Of a DNA stretch of 64,000 bases, positions 12,460 through 24,750 are shown piece after piece; position 1 is the stretch's first letter; each line of letters begins with the position of its first letter. Where the stretch lies: assembly GCF_014805625.2 (NCBI RefSeq), contig NW_023998414.1, positions 32,948,486-33,012,485 of the forward strand, read 5' to 3'. A model generated the notes under the pieces. That model was not told the DNA's origin. It was given only the letters and a program-made list of their open reading frames with translations, and ran no database searches. The DNA is from Glossina fuscipes (taxonomy: Eukaryota; Arthropoda; Insecta; Diptera; Glossinidae). A program made the translations under genes and the position numbers.

Positions 12460-13907
12460 TTTTGTTGTCGATAATGATGTTGTGCCAATAGCTACAATGT
12501 TGTTAATGCTACCGTTACAGTTACGGTTGTGCAGTTGCATAAGTAGTGCTCTCTTCTATAAAAATTGATGCGAGTTTACTAAATGAAACATCATTATGAC
12601 GATCATCATTATTGCAGTAAATGGCGTGCAATAAAAATTGAGTTTAACACCTGCTTTATTTCAAAGAGTAAATAGCACAGAAATAAAATAAAAAAAATAA
12701 AAAAAAAAAGAAGAAAAATTCTTTATTTTTATTTTCTTTTTCTTCATTTTATAACGCTTACGGTCTAAAGTGGATAAGCGAATAAATGTGCGAGCGAGTA
12801 AGGGAGTGAGGGAATGAGGAAGTGAATGAGTGTTTTGTATATTTAATTTGACTATGTATTTTAGTCATAGTTCTAAATATCCCGTAAGCAGTGCTCAATT
12901 AAATCTTTGGAAAATTCTGAAAGTTCTTTAAAAGTCCGTAATTAAATTCATGCTGCGAATGCTATGTAGTTTGTTTTTCTTTGCCTTTCGTTCTGCTTTA
13001 TTTTTCATGGAATTTCACTAATTTCTTTTCATGGTTACTTGCACTAAACTTGTTAGCAAAGAGTTTGATAAAGTTTTCTCTCCTTTCTTTTTCTCTATAT
13101 ATATTTATTTATCTGTTTCATTATGTGCTATATTTTCATTTTAAACATTTACAAAATCTTATATTGCGGCTGTTGAACGAATGTTCTTCTTAACTTGAGA
13201 GTAAGATAATTCCTCCATCCAAAATATTCAGGGATAAAGAAACTTTTCTATCTTGTTTTTTTTTTTTTTTTTCTTTCTTTTTTGACTTTTTTTATTCTTT
13301 CTTTCTTTCTTTTTCTTCTTCTCTCTTTGTACCAACCAAGAATATGCAGCGGAATCTTAATCAATATGGGGAAAAAAAAAAAAGAAAGAGGGATGCATAA
13401 CGGATCCCATAAAACAATATTTGCTTTATTCGCACAAGGTACTGATACAATCTAATTGAATATCTTTGTCAACCCACTTATCTAAACTTTGTTAATCACT
13501 GCATCGATATCAGTTAGTTAGCGCTTCTCGTAACCACTTTCAAATCGAAAATACATAAATGCTTTTCTCTTTTCTTCTCTCCCGTCTACCTACAATCATT
13601 TCGGGTCACAAAGATGCCTACATGTGTAGAAAACATTCCTTGATTGACTACTCAAGATATATAATAAGAAACATGGTTTAGCATGGAAAAGTTCGATGCA
13701 GAAGATGACTGCAATGGATACAAAATTGTAACTCACACTATACCGCATGAATTGTTCCCTTCTATATGATTTCTTGTATTTCGGTTGTGTTGTGCCGTAG
13801 CTTCATTTCAATCGCATAATAGAAATGTTTCGTTTGCTTTCTCTTTTAACCATCATATTCGTTTTATCAAAACGCACCCCTACACATAATATATGCTGTA
13901 AGTTATA

Positions 13908-13970
13908 TAAATTCTTGATTAATATCAAATTCTGAATCGATCTAGTCATGTTCATTTGTCTATACGCCTG
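13908..13970 (+). repeat. Dispersed repeat family E, copy 1
   Basis: ATTAATATCAAATTCTGAAT then CGATCTAGTCATG then TTTGTCTATACGCCTGC. The same order of blocks occurs at 19115, 32443 and 54571. About 100 bp downstream (14040-14140) lies a CCACGCC ... CAATATTATA module that is also repeated near 15100 and 15380. Confidence 0.7.
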
Positions 13971-14434
13971 CATATCACCTATGGTGAATACATACACGAT
14001 CGCAAAAAGTAATATATTAGCGGTTGAAAGTTTGTAAAAATTTTGCATCTCCACGCCCTTTGGATAATCATGGAATATGTTAAAGGATCGGAAAAATATT
14101 TCAATATCTGCCACGCCTATGCAATATTATAAAAGGTTAACTTTACATTTTCTTCGAGTTATCGAGTGGTGTAAGCATAGAATATTCGTCCACGAACAAA
14201 TATATTTTTCTTATTTATTTTATTTCGTTATATTACTTATTGAAAAATCTCTCTAACCCGATTGAAAAAAGTCAAATTCCCAACGAATGTCGAGATATGT
14301 TTAAGTAAGCTAAGAACAGAAGTGTTGCTTGAATAAATTAAATTTCCATTCGGCCGCAGAGTTTCCGATATTTTCGGTAAATATCCAATTTTTTGTTTAA
14401 CTGCATCCTTTCAAGTGCATACACGATTATTAGG

Positions 14435-14830
14435 AAGCAAGTAAGAAAATTACATTCGGTCGTGATCGAATCTCGTATACCCATAACCGCTGTCTTAAGA
14501 AAGACTGAAAAAAAGGCAAACAAACAACAGTTTTTCTCTTCCATAGTACTGGGTGGGCGGGCCTGATTTTTTTGCTTCCTTCAGAATAAAAGTGAAAGTT
14601 TATATCTTGTTTCTATTATAGTTTATGAGCAATGACGAAAAACGGCACGGAAAGCAAAGATGTTCGCACTTTCGGTGGCAGTGAGTAAACAATACAACGA
14701 CTATAAGAAGGTTTTTAAGTTGTTATACCCATCATCGAAAGACGAGGGTTCAATTTCTTCAAGGCGTTTGCAACATTCACAAGGAATTCTAAGCGCATTT
14801 AAGCTTATCCGTCTGTCCGTGCTATGCCTG
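14435..14830 (+). repeat. Dispersed repeat family C, copy 1
   Basis: It has GCAAGTAAGAAAATTACATT, then a GTGATCGAATC block, then CCCATAACC. A second ACCCATCATCGAAAGACGAG block lies at 14728 and a CCGTCTGTCCGTGC run at 14809. Matching blocks in the same order are seen at 20.3, 31.7 and 51.9 kb. It is non-coding. Confidence 0.65.
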
Positions 14831-15089
14831 TGGTAAATATTCTCCTCGCAAAAACACGCCTATCGCCTTCAAATTTTGCCACAAAGATTGAAAGTGTTTG
14901 CGCGCAAATTGATATTGAGTTTGAGCTTAATCGATCAATGGAAACGCCCCCAGCATAATGTAACTGGAGCCCACCTGTGTTTTCAAAAATTTAAAAAAGT
15001 GTTATGTTTTTCTCGTTACCTATAACAGACACAATGATAGGAAATTGTATTTACAATCCGTGCGCGGTCTTCCAGCGCGTGTACAGAAA

Positions 15090-15420
15090 TGAAAATGATC
15101 GGCCCCGCCTATTCAATATTATAGAATATTGAAATTTGGTTCCTTTTGTCAAAACGTTCGCAGCATCGAGTAATAAGGTTCCGAGAATCATAAAAAATGT
15201 GTATGTTATTGATTGGTACCAAAACTGATTCGTTCTAGACTACGTTTACCAGTTACTCTGTTCGTTTGGTTCTTAGCTACTGTGATAAATGGAGATATCT
15301 GCTTTAAGTATGCAAACACATTGCCTGTGGATTTTCAAGCCCTTAAATAACATCAGAGATACAGAAAAACTCAACCACGCCCGCCCAATATTATAGAGCA
15401 TGAAAATTTACTTTTTCCTA
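15090..15420 (+). repeat. Pair of 'CACGCCC-n-CAATATTATAGA' modules
   Basis: GGCCCCGCCTATTCAATATT at about 15101 and CCACGCCCGCCCAATATTAT at about 15375 are diverged copies of the module that also appears as CCACGCCTATGCAATATTAT near 14110. They form a local cluster of related old repeats between 13.9 and 15.5 kb. Confidence 0.6.
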
Positions 15421-15859
15421 TTTTCTACTCTTTTCTCCTCTTTGTGCATGTGAATATAAATTACGTTATCGTTATGAAGTTATAAAGTGTAGGCCTTCGC
15501 GAACTCTTAGAAGAAGAACCTGCAAGAAATTGATTTAACGGAAATCAAAAAGTGAAACTTTCGGAAAATGGTTGCTCTCTATTGTGTCCAAGTCAGCGTG
15601 ATTTTGCTTTAAACTGATATCGAATATCAAAAAAAAAAAAAAAAAAAAAAAAAGAAAAGCCAAACACAAATTTTTTAAGGCAATCATTACACTTTCTATA
15701 CAAATATTTTGTTGTAGATGAAATACTTTTTTATGTTCAGTTAATAAAGAGTTTTGCTTAACAATATTTTTAACTAACTCACTGAGATGCTGCACCCTAT
15801 TCGTAGCAGTATTATATCTCTCCCTTATTTTTATTTTTACTTATTTATTTTTTTTTTTT

Positions 15860-15874
15860 GGGGGGGAGGGGGGG
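15860..15874. other. G-run inside T-rich sequence
   Basis: Seven G, one A, seven G directly follow a poly-T run and are followed by more T. The pattern is unusual in this AT-rich intron. It may reflect a G-quadruplex-capable site or sequencing/assembly error around homopolymers. Confidence 0.7.
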
Positions 15875-16899
15875 TTTTTATTTGCTCCATTTTGCGGACA
15901 AATTAGCTAAATTGGATGTCCCTGATATGTTGTTTGCATAGAACGATAACAAGAAATTTCTGAAAACTTTGTTTTCTTCTTCAGAACTGTTCTGCGCTAT
16001 AAACTTTTTAATTTTAATAAGCACGACCTCATCAGCAATGGTTTTAAGTCTATAAACGAAACTAGTTTTAAGGCACTTCTTTAAGTGAACATTTGCAAAT
16101 TACTTTTTAACGTATTCGACTTTATTACTTTGCACATTAGTGATATGTAACAAAACAATTTTTCACAAAACACTTACTACTCTTGTTATGATCAGTTACT
16201 TAACAAAGAATAGAAGAAAAAAAAAAAGAAAAAAACATGAAAAATTTAAGTAATTTTTTTTCCCACATTTTTATATCTAAACAACTCAAAATAAGTTCAT
16301 GAACATCCTTTTGATGAAGACAACTTACACTTGCATCCATACAGTCGAGCATGTTTTACTATATACACATCAAAACGTATTTGTTAAGCATTTTCAGTTT
16401 TGTGCCAGAAAAAAATTTCAAGAACTAAAATCCAAAAAAAGAAAAACATATATATATATATAAATATATATATTTATGTTTATGTATATGAAAATATTCG
16501 CCTTAGGACGAATTTGGAATACCCATCACCTTTGCAAGTAATTGTTTTTGCAAATATTACCTAAGGCAACATTTTTGTACAGAAACACTTATTGAGAACA
16601 AATTTCACACTCTTTCACATCCCTTTGTGGCTTTTCTTATTTTGAGAGTACAATTATTGTAAAAGCGAACTCAAGCCGTGCTTCAAGATAATCAAGGTTT
16701 ACACATTTAATTTCATTCACTTAAGAATTGTTAGCAAGAGCGAAATGAACGCAATAGAGTTCACTTATAAGCGATTATTAAGTATTTGTATACGTAATAG
16801 AAAGAGAGTCCAGGAAATATTTCTTAAAATTACAAATTAAATGATAAAATTAATATCTATTATACACCCACGCTCTCTCTCTCTCTCTTTCCTTCTGCC

Positions 16900-16924
16900 T
16901 GTCTGTCTGTCTGTCTGTCTGTCT
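16900..16924. repeat. (GTCT)n tandem repeat
   Basis: About six GTCT units directly after a CT-rich tract at 16872-16888. Confidence 0.9.
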
Positions 16925-17458
16925 ATCACTCTAATGGTGATATGAGTAAAGAAAGGAAAAAAAGAGAAAAAGATAACAATTTTGTTTGGTTTTGAAGCAT
17001 GCAAGATACTTGAGTTTATAAGCAATTTTTCAAAAGGAACAACAAAAATACTTTGTTGTTGGCGTCGTTGTTGGGTAAACACCGAAGCTTGCATATGCAG
17101 ATAAAAACACATATAATACTTCCGGTTTCTAAACATTAATTCATCAACACATTAGCCAGCATTCAATCTTGATGGCTTTTGAGAATTTTTTATACAAAAT
17201 TACAAGGGGGGAGCGAGCAAGCAAGCAAGCAAGCAACGGTCTGAGTGTGTAAGTGTGTTAGTTTTGAAGTGTAAGTGAGTGAGTTTGTGTTAGTGAGTGA
17301 GCATGTCATTGGGTGACACATGTAAAGGAGATGAAAAAATAATAAATGAAAATAAACACACAAATTAGTTATATACATGTACATACATGCACACAAAATA
17401 ACATTTTTAGACTTATATTACAGCTAACTGTGAAAATAATGGTTTGTATGGATGTAAA

Positions 17459-17494
17459 CATATATATATATATATATATCAGTCTGTACGTGTA

Positions 17495-17569
<75 letters not shown>
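17459..17569. repeat. Compound (TA)n-(TG)n microsatellite
   Basis: A TA run (17459-17479), a 20-bp spacer and then about 35 TG units (17499-17569). It is the longest TG tract of the window and creates poly-CysVal and poly-HisThr spurious frames. Confidence 0.95.
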
Positions 17570-17573
<4 letters not shown>

Positions 17574-18637
17574 TGATGAAAAGCAACAATAAAAACATAG
17601 ACTGGCAAAAAAAAATTGTTTTTATTAGAGAATGCATTAAATTTACTTTTTAGTGTAATTTACTTCTATACAGGTTGACACGAACATGCATGTGACGACT
17701 CACTTATGCCTACACATGTTTGTGTATGTGTATGTGTGTGTGAAAATGTTAAAGAATTTTTAATGTAAATGTACAGTAAGCAGCAAAAGTCTGCAAATTT
17801 TATTTTAGCTTCAATTTATGCAATACATGCTTAGACTTAGACTTATCAAGTACAGAAGGCTCTGTAAGAACTTTCAATTTTAAATAAACTAAAATTGGCT
17901 TTTCGATAGCACCTTGAAATAAGCGTTCCCCAAACTAAACACCGACTTTCGCGTACCATAACTGTACTCTTCATTTCGTTAGCTGAAAGCACATATTGGA
18001 TATGTCGGCCGTGTCCCATGTTTCCCAATTTGCAACGTTTGTTTGCTAATCAGCAAATCCATTAATACAGAAGTTGATCCAATCCCTAAAAATAATCTTC
18101 TGATAAATGTCATCCCTTTCCTTCACAGAACTTTGCATTCGACGATTAACAACACGTTAGACGTACGGACTGCTCAATTTCTTTCTATGAGTCTGCGTAA
18201 TCCTAAAACGTACCATCAACCAGGCATAGAAATAATTAACTTCTGACAGCAATGTATAAACTCGATCCACCATTAATGCACTCACGTACTTATCGTACGT
18301 ACACTTTCTACACTTCTGCGTACCCTAGCGAAGCATTTTTTCATATAAAATCCAATTATTTGTTTAAAGCCGGTTATTACGTAATGAGAGGCTAAAGCAT
18401 ACAATTAAGAAAAAGGAAATTTTGCTAAAATACTTGGACAATTCTGGTACATTTCACAAGCTCCTACTCTTCCATAGATAATTGATAGACTTTTGTAAGA
18501 ACCTCTACACATAATCCCTCCATTTACCTGCCAGGGAAAACGAAAATCGTTTCCTCAAATTCTATTTCTCTTGAGTAAATATTATCCATTTTCACTCAGT
18601 TCAGACCTATCTGGCGGTTTTTCGACACATACACACT

Positions 18638-18639
<2 letters not shown>

Positions 18640-18669
<30 letters not shown>
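18640..18669. repeat. Poly-T run of 30
   Basis: One of many long homopolymers. Others are at 3821-3839 (T), 4815-4839 (A), 11256-11278 (T), 15630-15652 (A), 31732-31760 (A), 36408-36434 (T), 38128-38156 (A), 45459-45478 (T) and 54781-54804 (A). No paired target-site duplication was evident, so I do not call retroposons from them. Confidence 0.9.
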
Positions 18670-18670
<1 letters not shown>

Positions 18671-19114
18671 GTCATTTCTTAAGCCGGCCAGGCCAATAAA
18701 GTCCTTTTGGTTAAAATTCATTAATCGACTTGAAAAGAGATAACAATTAAGCAAATTATATTCGGCAGTAGCGGGATCGTTAATTGTCCTCAACCTTTTT
18801 CTAAAAAGTTTAAACGAATGCATGAAGTGTAAAAATGTTGTTGTTACCTATCGATGATTAGCTTCCTTTATGTATGATGTTTGCGTCAAATTTTACATTA
18901 AGCTCGGCAATGAATTGTAATTGAGAATTTTCTATCTATTGCGGTTAGGGTCATTGCCGAATCATCCACAATTCCCAAGTCTATGCTGGCCTTAAGCAAG
19001 CATTGAAAAAAAAACGCATCAATTTTGTTTTGTTCTCAAGTCCACCATTGTATGTTAGGTCTGTCAAAATGTCCGATATGCCGAGAAGGACACTGATAAA
19101 GTCCGCATATTCCT

Positions 19115-19168
19115 TATTGAGAATAGACTTTGAATTGATCTAGGCATGTCCGTCTGTCCATCTTTGCA
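19115..19168 (+). repeat. Dispersed repeat family E, copy 2
   Basis: ATTGAGAATAGACTTTGAAT, TTGATCTAGGCATGTCCGTC and TGTCCATCTTTGC follow in the same order as in the copies at 13.9 and 32.5 kb. Confidence 0.75.
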
Positions 19169-20319
19169 TTCGTGTAAATGTTTGCGATAAGCATTCTTCC
19201 AGTCGCAAAGATTAAAATCATCTTTTTTTTTAAATTTGCGAAAAATATTCGAAGCACGATAGCTTGGACGTAGCTTGGTTTTGGTGATGACCCAAATCGG
19301 CCTACAAAACAATATAAATTGTAAACCAAAACAATGACGATAAAAATTATTCTATGTGTGGCTTTGTAATACATGCAAAAAAAATGAGAAAATCTAAGTT
19401 ATTCAATTGACTGAAGTCGCGAAATTCCCAATAAGTAATTGATTGAAATAAATGCATAAACATAGTTTTCTTACTTCTTTATCTTATGAATTTTACCATA
19501 ACAAAACGCAAAATAACGGATGGACGCACAGTCATCGCTAAATAATCTCGGAGTCTTAAGCTGCTCAATAATAATAAATTCTTTCTCAAATTCTTGATGC
19601 GTATCTTTGGGTGCTACAGATAGGTAAAAAAAAAAAAAATTACGCCCACGATGCCTAAAGAATTGAAACAAGAAAATACCGCTGATATCGTCCCTCTCGT
19701 AGCCTCTACAAAATTTTAAATATCGAAATGTTTATATGATCTGAAAAGAATATGAAATTGATCTCGATCAACGTATTGGCATAGCAAGGTTTAACCAAAA
19801 AAAAAAAAGAAAAATTTCAAATAGTTTAACAATTTCTTAAACATAATATGGTGAGCGTTAAAGAGACTCGCACGAAGACGAGTACGGGTTTCATAGTTCT
19901 TAGTGGAAAAATGATGAAACGTTTAGAAAAGCTTATAAGCGGCTAGAGTCAATGCTTTCGGTCGCAAACTATCTTTTGCGGAGAGATTGATGATACCTTG
20001 TGTTGCAATTCTCTTTGAATAAAATTTTAACTTGTAAGTCACATAAAAGTGGAAAAAGTTTGTTACCGGTATCGCAGCAATCATCAGGTTATTAATTTTT
20101 TTTTTTTAATTATCGGACTTACATATGAGGACATTATGATCCTTGACTCTGATTGGCCCATGTGCCTTTAAAACGAATCATAGCAGGCTGAGCGTCACAG
20201 GCTCACAATCACCTCTTGAACGAAACGTTTTGGATCGTTTACATTACATAAACCTAAAACATTATACCCATGCCATATATTTTTCATATTTTACAAAATT
20301 CAAAATCAAAAAAATATCC

Positions 20320-20740
20320 TCAAAAACCAGGTAAGAAAATTATATTCGATTGTAAAAGCAATCCTTTTACCCATCATCTTCACCCCAATCAAAAGACAAA
20401 AAATATAATGAAAAAATTAAATTCTGTATACTCTTTAGTAATCTGTCTAATGGGCGTGGTTTATTATTTCCATTTGGAAATTTTTATCATGTATTTGTTG
20501 TAATTTAGAACTGGTTAGCCCAAAAACTGAGAAAGCAATAATGTACTCAATTTATATTGCAGCGTAGGTATATCGATTGACTAATTTACTCCATCTATAA
20601 CACTAACCTGCGTGCAACAATTTTTAAAAATTTTGCAAATCTAAGGGCGTTAATTTCAGTTTGACGACCAGACATATATATTAACAACAGCATTACACAG
20701 ACAAACGGACGGACGCATCTGTTTAGTACGGTTTAGAATT
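20320..20740 (+). repeat. Dispersed repeat family C, copy 2
   Basis: GGTAAGAAAATTATATTCGA, then ACCCATCATCTTCACC, then AAAAAATTAAATTCT, then AATGGGCGTGGTT. The 51.9-kb copy has the same ordered blocks (CCCATCATCTTTATC, AAAAAATTAAATTCTC, CATGGGCGTGATTGG). It ends near ACAGACAAACGGACGGACGC, as the 45.2-kb copy does. Confidence 0.75.
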
Positions 20741-20874
20741 TGGCGCTGATGAAGACTATATGTATATTTAAGGCTTTCTTGTGAGCGCTGCAAACGTTTT
20801 GACAAAACGCACATCCGCTCATCCTTCGATATGAAAAGTTATAATTATTATTATTATTATTACTGTATATTTAG

Positions 20875-20898
20875 GCTTTAAGACTAAAGTCTTAAAGC
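20875..20898. other. Perfect 11-bp inverted repeat, 2-nt loop
   Basis: GCTTTAAGACT, AA, AGTCTTAAAGC. Too short for a known RNA gene. No T-run or other context suggests a function. Confidence 0.85.
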
Positions 20899-21506
20899 AT
20901 CAGCATCTAAGGATTTCGAAAAACTCTTTTGAAAAACTCTACCGCAACTTGAGATTTGAACCCACGACAAAGTTAAAAACCTTATTATAAACGTAGTATG
21001 CGGACGGTAGGTTAATTTTTGCAACCGGCAATGTGCTTGCAACAGTCACTACAATTCTGCATAAACTTTGACTCAATGCATGACACATCAAGAAATTATC
21101 ATATATGAGATTGTGTGGTTAATGTTTCCAAATAGTATGCACAGCATATCTCCGACCTAAGGTTAGGGTTGATTAGATCCTTTTTGGCCAAGATATGCGA
21201 TGCCTTTCTGACTACGATACCGCGGGGCTCATCCTGCTAAGATTCGTTAGAAAAACAGAAAGACTTCATCTTCGCATCATGGCCAACTTCTCTTTAGTGT
21301 TTAGTGTATTTGTTAATTTAAAGTAGAATAAAAGCCAAAAAAAAAGAAAAAAAATTTGAAAATACAGTGTGACATCATCAAAAAATTTGGAATGAGCCTC
21401 CAAGACATAACGTGGCCCGGTCACAGTGAAATTAGCAAAAAAATCTTGATGAAGAGAAAGTTGGTATCGTCTGTTGTTGGTATGTCGTCTGAAAGTTGGT
21501 ATCGTC

Positions 21507-21510
<4 letters not shown>

Positions 21511-21542
<32 letters not shown>
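21511..21542. repeat. (AT)n microsatellite
   Basis: About 16 AT units. A near-duplicate of the flanking GTTGGTATCGTC motif occurs at about 21462 and again at 21494. Confidence 0.9.
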
Positions 21543-21545
<3 letters not shown>

Positions 21546-24448
21546 TGAATTTCAAGAAATCCATAAGCTTTATAAAAATATTTATCTTATTCTGTGAATA
21601 ACTGGACATGTATTAATGCAAAGGCAAATTTCCTTCGATCGAATATTTTTCGAAATTATAAGGAAAAATTTGTTTAGTAACACTTCAGTTTCCATAGCAT
21701 TATAATAATAATACATCTATAATTAATTAATGTTAAATTTATATATGATTACTTAACAACAATTTAAACCCAATTTTTTTTCAATTTTCATCATAAAAAT
21801 GTTGAGGTGAAAAATTTACGATTGCTTTTATGGACATTAAGAAGGCTTTAGGTCCACTTTCATTAAATCCGCTTTGACTTAAGCATGAAATGCAATGTAA
21901 TTTAAATGAAATTAAATTAAAAAATCAAAATAGTTAGTATCGTTTGTCGCTCCGTCCATTACAACAGACAGCGATAAAAAGCACTACAGCAACCTAACTT
22001 AAGTCCTAATCTAACGTTCGTCCTATATATTCAAACATTGAATGTACATTGAATGTTTTTCAAAATTTTGAAAAGAACTACAATGTCAAAATAATTGTAA
22101 AAGTAAATTTGTAAATATTGTAAAAGTATTTGACGCAATTTTGCAAATCGAAGATAATATATAATCGAAACCAATGGCTGACTAAGTAAATAAAAACTTT
22201 CCTAAATTGATCTCATGATTGGTGCTCAGATATCAAGCATTATTTTAAAGATAAGGAAGTAAGTACTGTTTTCACTAAAAAAAAAAAAAAATTAAAATTT
22301 CACTGCACGTATAAATGGCATTTTCTGCCAATTGTTAAGATCACACATATATAACCGAAATATTTCTTCCAAATGTTATTTTATTTTCGTAAATATTCAT
22401 AACAATCTAAAAGTAAATGTAGACTTTTGCTATTACCTGTGCGTGTGTGTGTATGTGTATATGTATTTGTGCATGAATACAGTGAATGTAAGCATAGATC
22501 GGTGCACGCGTGCAATGCAATGCTTTCATAAAGACACTAAAGAAATAACTGACTATAAGACATATATACAGACATTTATTACGCAGACTTGTGCATATAT
22601 ATGCTCATTTCGTATGTTTGTCAGGGCAGTTAAAAAACAAAAAAGAAAACAAAAATGAAAATGAAAATGAAAATGAAAAAAGAAAATGTGTATAGTGTTA
22701 CGGCATACAGTGGTCGGTTGTAAAATGTTATGTTACTTAGGTTACCTTTTTATATACCCAAGTTTTTATATATACGCACGTATAAAGTCATGAAATTTAG
22801 ACTAAAGTGTCAGTTTTGATGCTAATGATCATTATCAACATTATTTTGAAATGTTTTATGATATACTTTTATGTAATATCAAGTGTACATGAGCTTCTTT
22901 TTCATTCTGTTACATACATTTATGCATGCATGTAAACCTCAACTTATCTACATATAGAGATAGGAGTATATATGTACGCATGAGAAGCTAAATATTGCTA
23001 TGCAAGCATAACCATAACGTAAAGATACATTGCCGGGAGATGCAGCCAGTTTCGTAAAAATGCTGAAATAAGTTAATGTTTGATAAATTAATTTCCATCA
23101 AGAGAAATTTTTTATTATTATTAACTCTGAAGGGATAATTTATTAAAATATTTAAAAGATATTTTCACACTCAAACAGACAGAGATAAATTCCATTCATT
23201 CGTAATAATACAAAAAAAAAAAAAAATATCAGAAATATAATAATGATCGGCTCAAGTTCAACCAATCATTGAAAGATATCATGCCGTATGATTGTATATT
23301 ATAAATATTAGTTTTATCTACCCTGCATCGGTTATCATCGCGGTACTATCAAAGCTAAAGAACTGACGGCTTGGCATTTCAACGTCTATGAATGAAAAAC
23401 AGTAGGGAACACTCGATAGGTATTCAACATTGTATCGATAATTCAAGTGATTTTAAACTGTTACCATAAAAGTCTAACTTGATGCGTGCAAAGCTGCCGC
23501 GCAAGGAGTTGATGCCTCCCGGCGACTGATAAAGGGTGTAATGGTGGCTGTGGTCGTTGAAAATTTCCAAAGAGCACTAAATATTAACGCGTTTGATGGG
23601 CGTCATCTTCTCCACAAAAGAGATAGTGGCCCATAGTGATTACCTAATTTTGGTACTTCGGCGGTGGAGGCGGCAGTTAAGCGTAGAACGATTCCACAAG
23701 TGATTCTTGAATGAACGATTTAATAAACGGTGGATCGATGCTAAGCCTTTGTCGTCTTGCATATGTTTGCACAAGCCGCAGTATATCCTCTTGGGCAAAT
23801 TGTACAAAGTATACGAAGTTCTTTTAAATAACATTTTGAGTTTAATTATTTAAAACAATCACTTACACATTTAGGAGAGATCGGGTTTAAATGCTCGCAT
23901 AATATGTGTTGTGTGAAAATCAAAATGAAACGAAAAATCTTTCATTTTTATTAGATAAAAAATGTACAATAAAAAATCGCCAAAGTCTAATAACATTTCA
24001 TAAACATGAAAAATGCAAGAAATAAAATTTTTTCATTTTGATGACATGTAAACGAATTCAGACACATAAGGTCTGCGAAATGAATAAATTATTTCTTATA
24101 GTATTTCTTCGTATGCTGTCTTGCTGGTGTACATGATGCTGCCGCAGTTTTTTTTTTTTTTTTTTTTTTCCCGATCCGATTTCCTTACATTGTACGGAAA
24201 ATAATTTTTATACATAAATGTGATTTGTATCACTCACACCTTTCTGAAACAATGAGCTTTTATATCGCTAAACATAATTGTAGATTTCACATGACATCTA
24301 ACTTTGCAAACGTTGAACGCATTAAAATGATGATTTGTCTATATGGCCAGTGTACAGGTCGTGCGCAATTCACTGGGTCAAATCTTGAGCGACCCAAACT
24401 TTTTCTATAGTCACGTAAAAATTGCTTTACGCATTTTAATTTCTCTCT

Positions 24449-24451
<3 letters not shown>

Positions 24452-24499
<48 letters not shown>

Positions 24500-24509
24500 N
24501 NNNNNNNNN

Positions 24510-24564
<55 letters not shown>
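24452..24564. repeat. (CT)n microsatellite interrupted by an assembly gap
   Basis: CT units on both sides of ten N (24500-24509). The gap is clearly due to failure to assemble the repeat, so its real length is unknown. Confidence 0.97.
24500..24509. other. Assembly gap (10 N)
   Basis: Ten N within the CT repeat. Confidence 0.99.
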
Positions 24565-24568
<4 letters not shown>

Positions 24569-24677
24569 CTCTCTATTAAAACTAGTCATTCAGTCAAATA
24601 TGATATTATCCCTTCTTCTTCTTCTTCTTCGCTTTCACTTTAAAAACTATAGGAGGATTTGTTCAACTAAATTCAGC

Positions 24678-24750
24678 TGTCGTGTGGTCTAGTGGTTAGG
24701 ACGTCCGGCATATGCCGCGAAAACCCAGGTTTTCGATTCTTGGCATCGAT
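24678..24750 (+). pseudogene. tRNA-like sequence (tRNA-Glu-like, degenerate)
   Basis: TGGTCTAGTGGTTAGGA is an almost exact match to the D-arm/A-box of insect tRNA-Glu, and GGTTTTCGATTCTTGG, about 31 bp downstream, resembles a T-arm/B-box with an extra T. The anticodon region (CCGGCATATGCCG) does not give a normal seven-base loop, and the acceptor ends pair poorly. It could be a tRNA pseudogene or the tRNA-derived head of a SINE. I do not call a functional tRNA. Confidence 0.6.

Noticed and set aside
17346..17653. Open frames of Cys-Val and His-Thr repeats on both strands
   Set aside because: They are translations of the (TG)n microsatellite, with no other content.
20875..20898. Terminator or small structured RNA from the perfect inverted repeat
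   Set aside because: The stem is only 11 bp, has a 2-nt loop and no supporting context in a eukaryotic intron.
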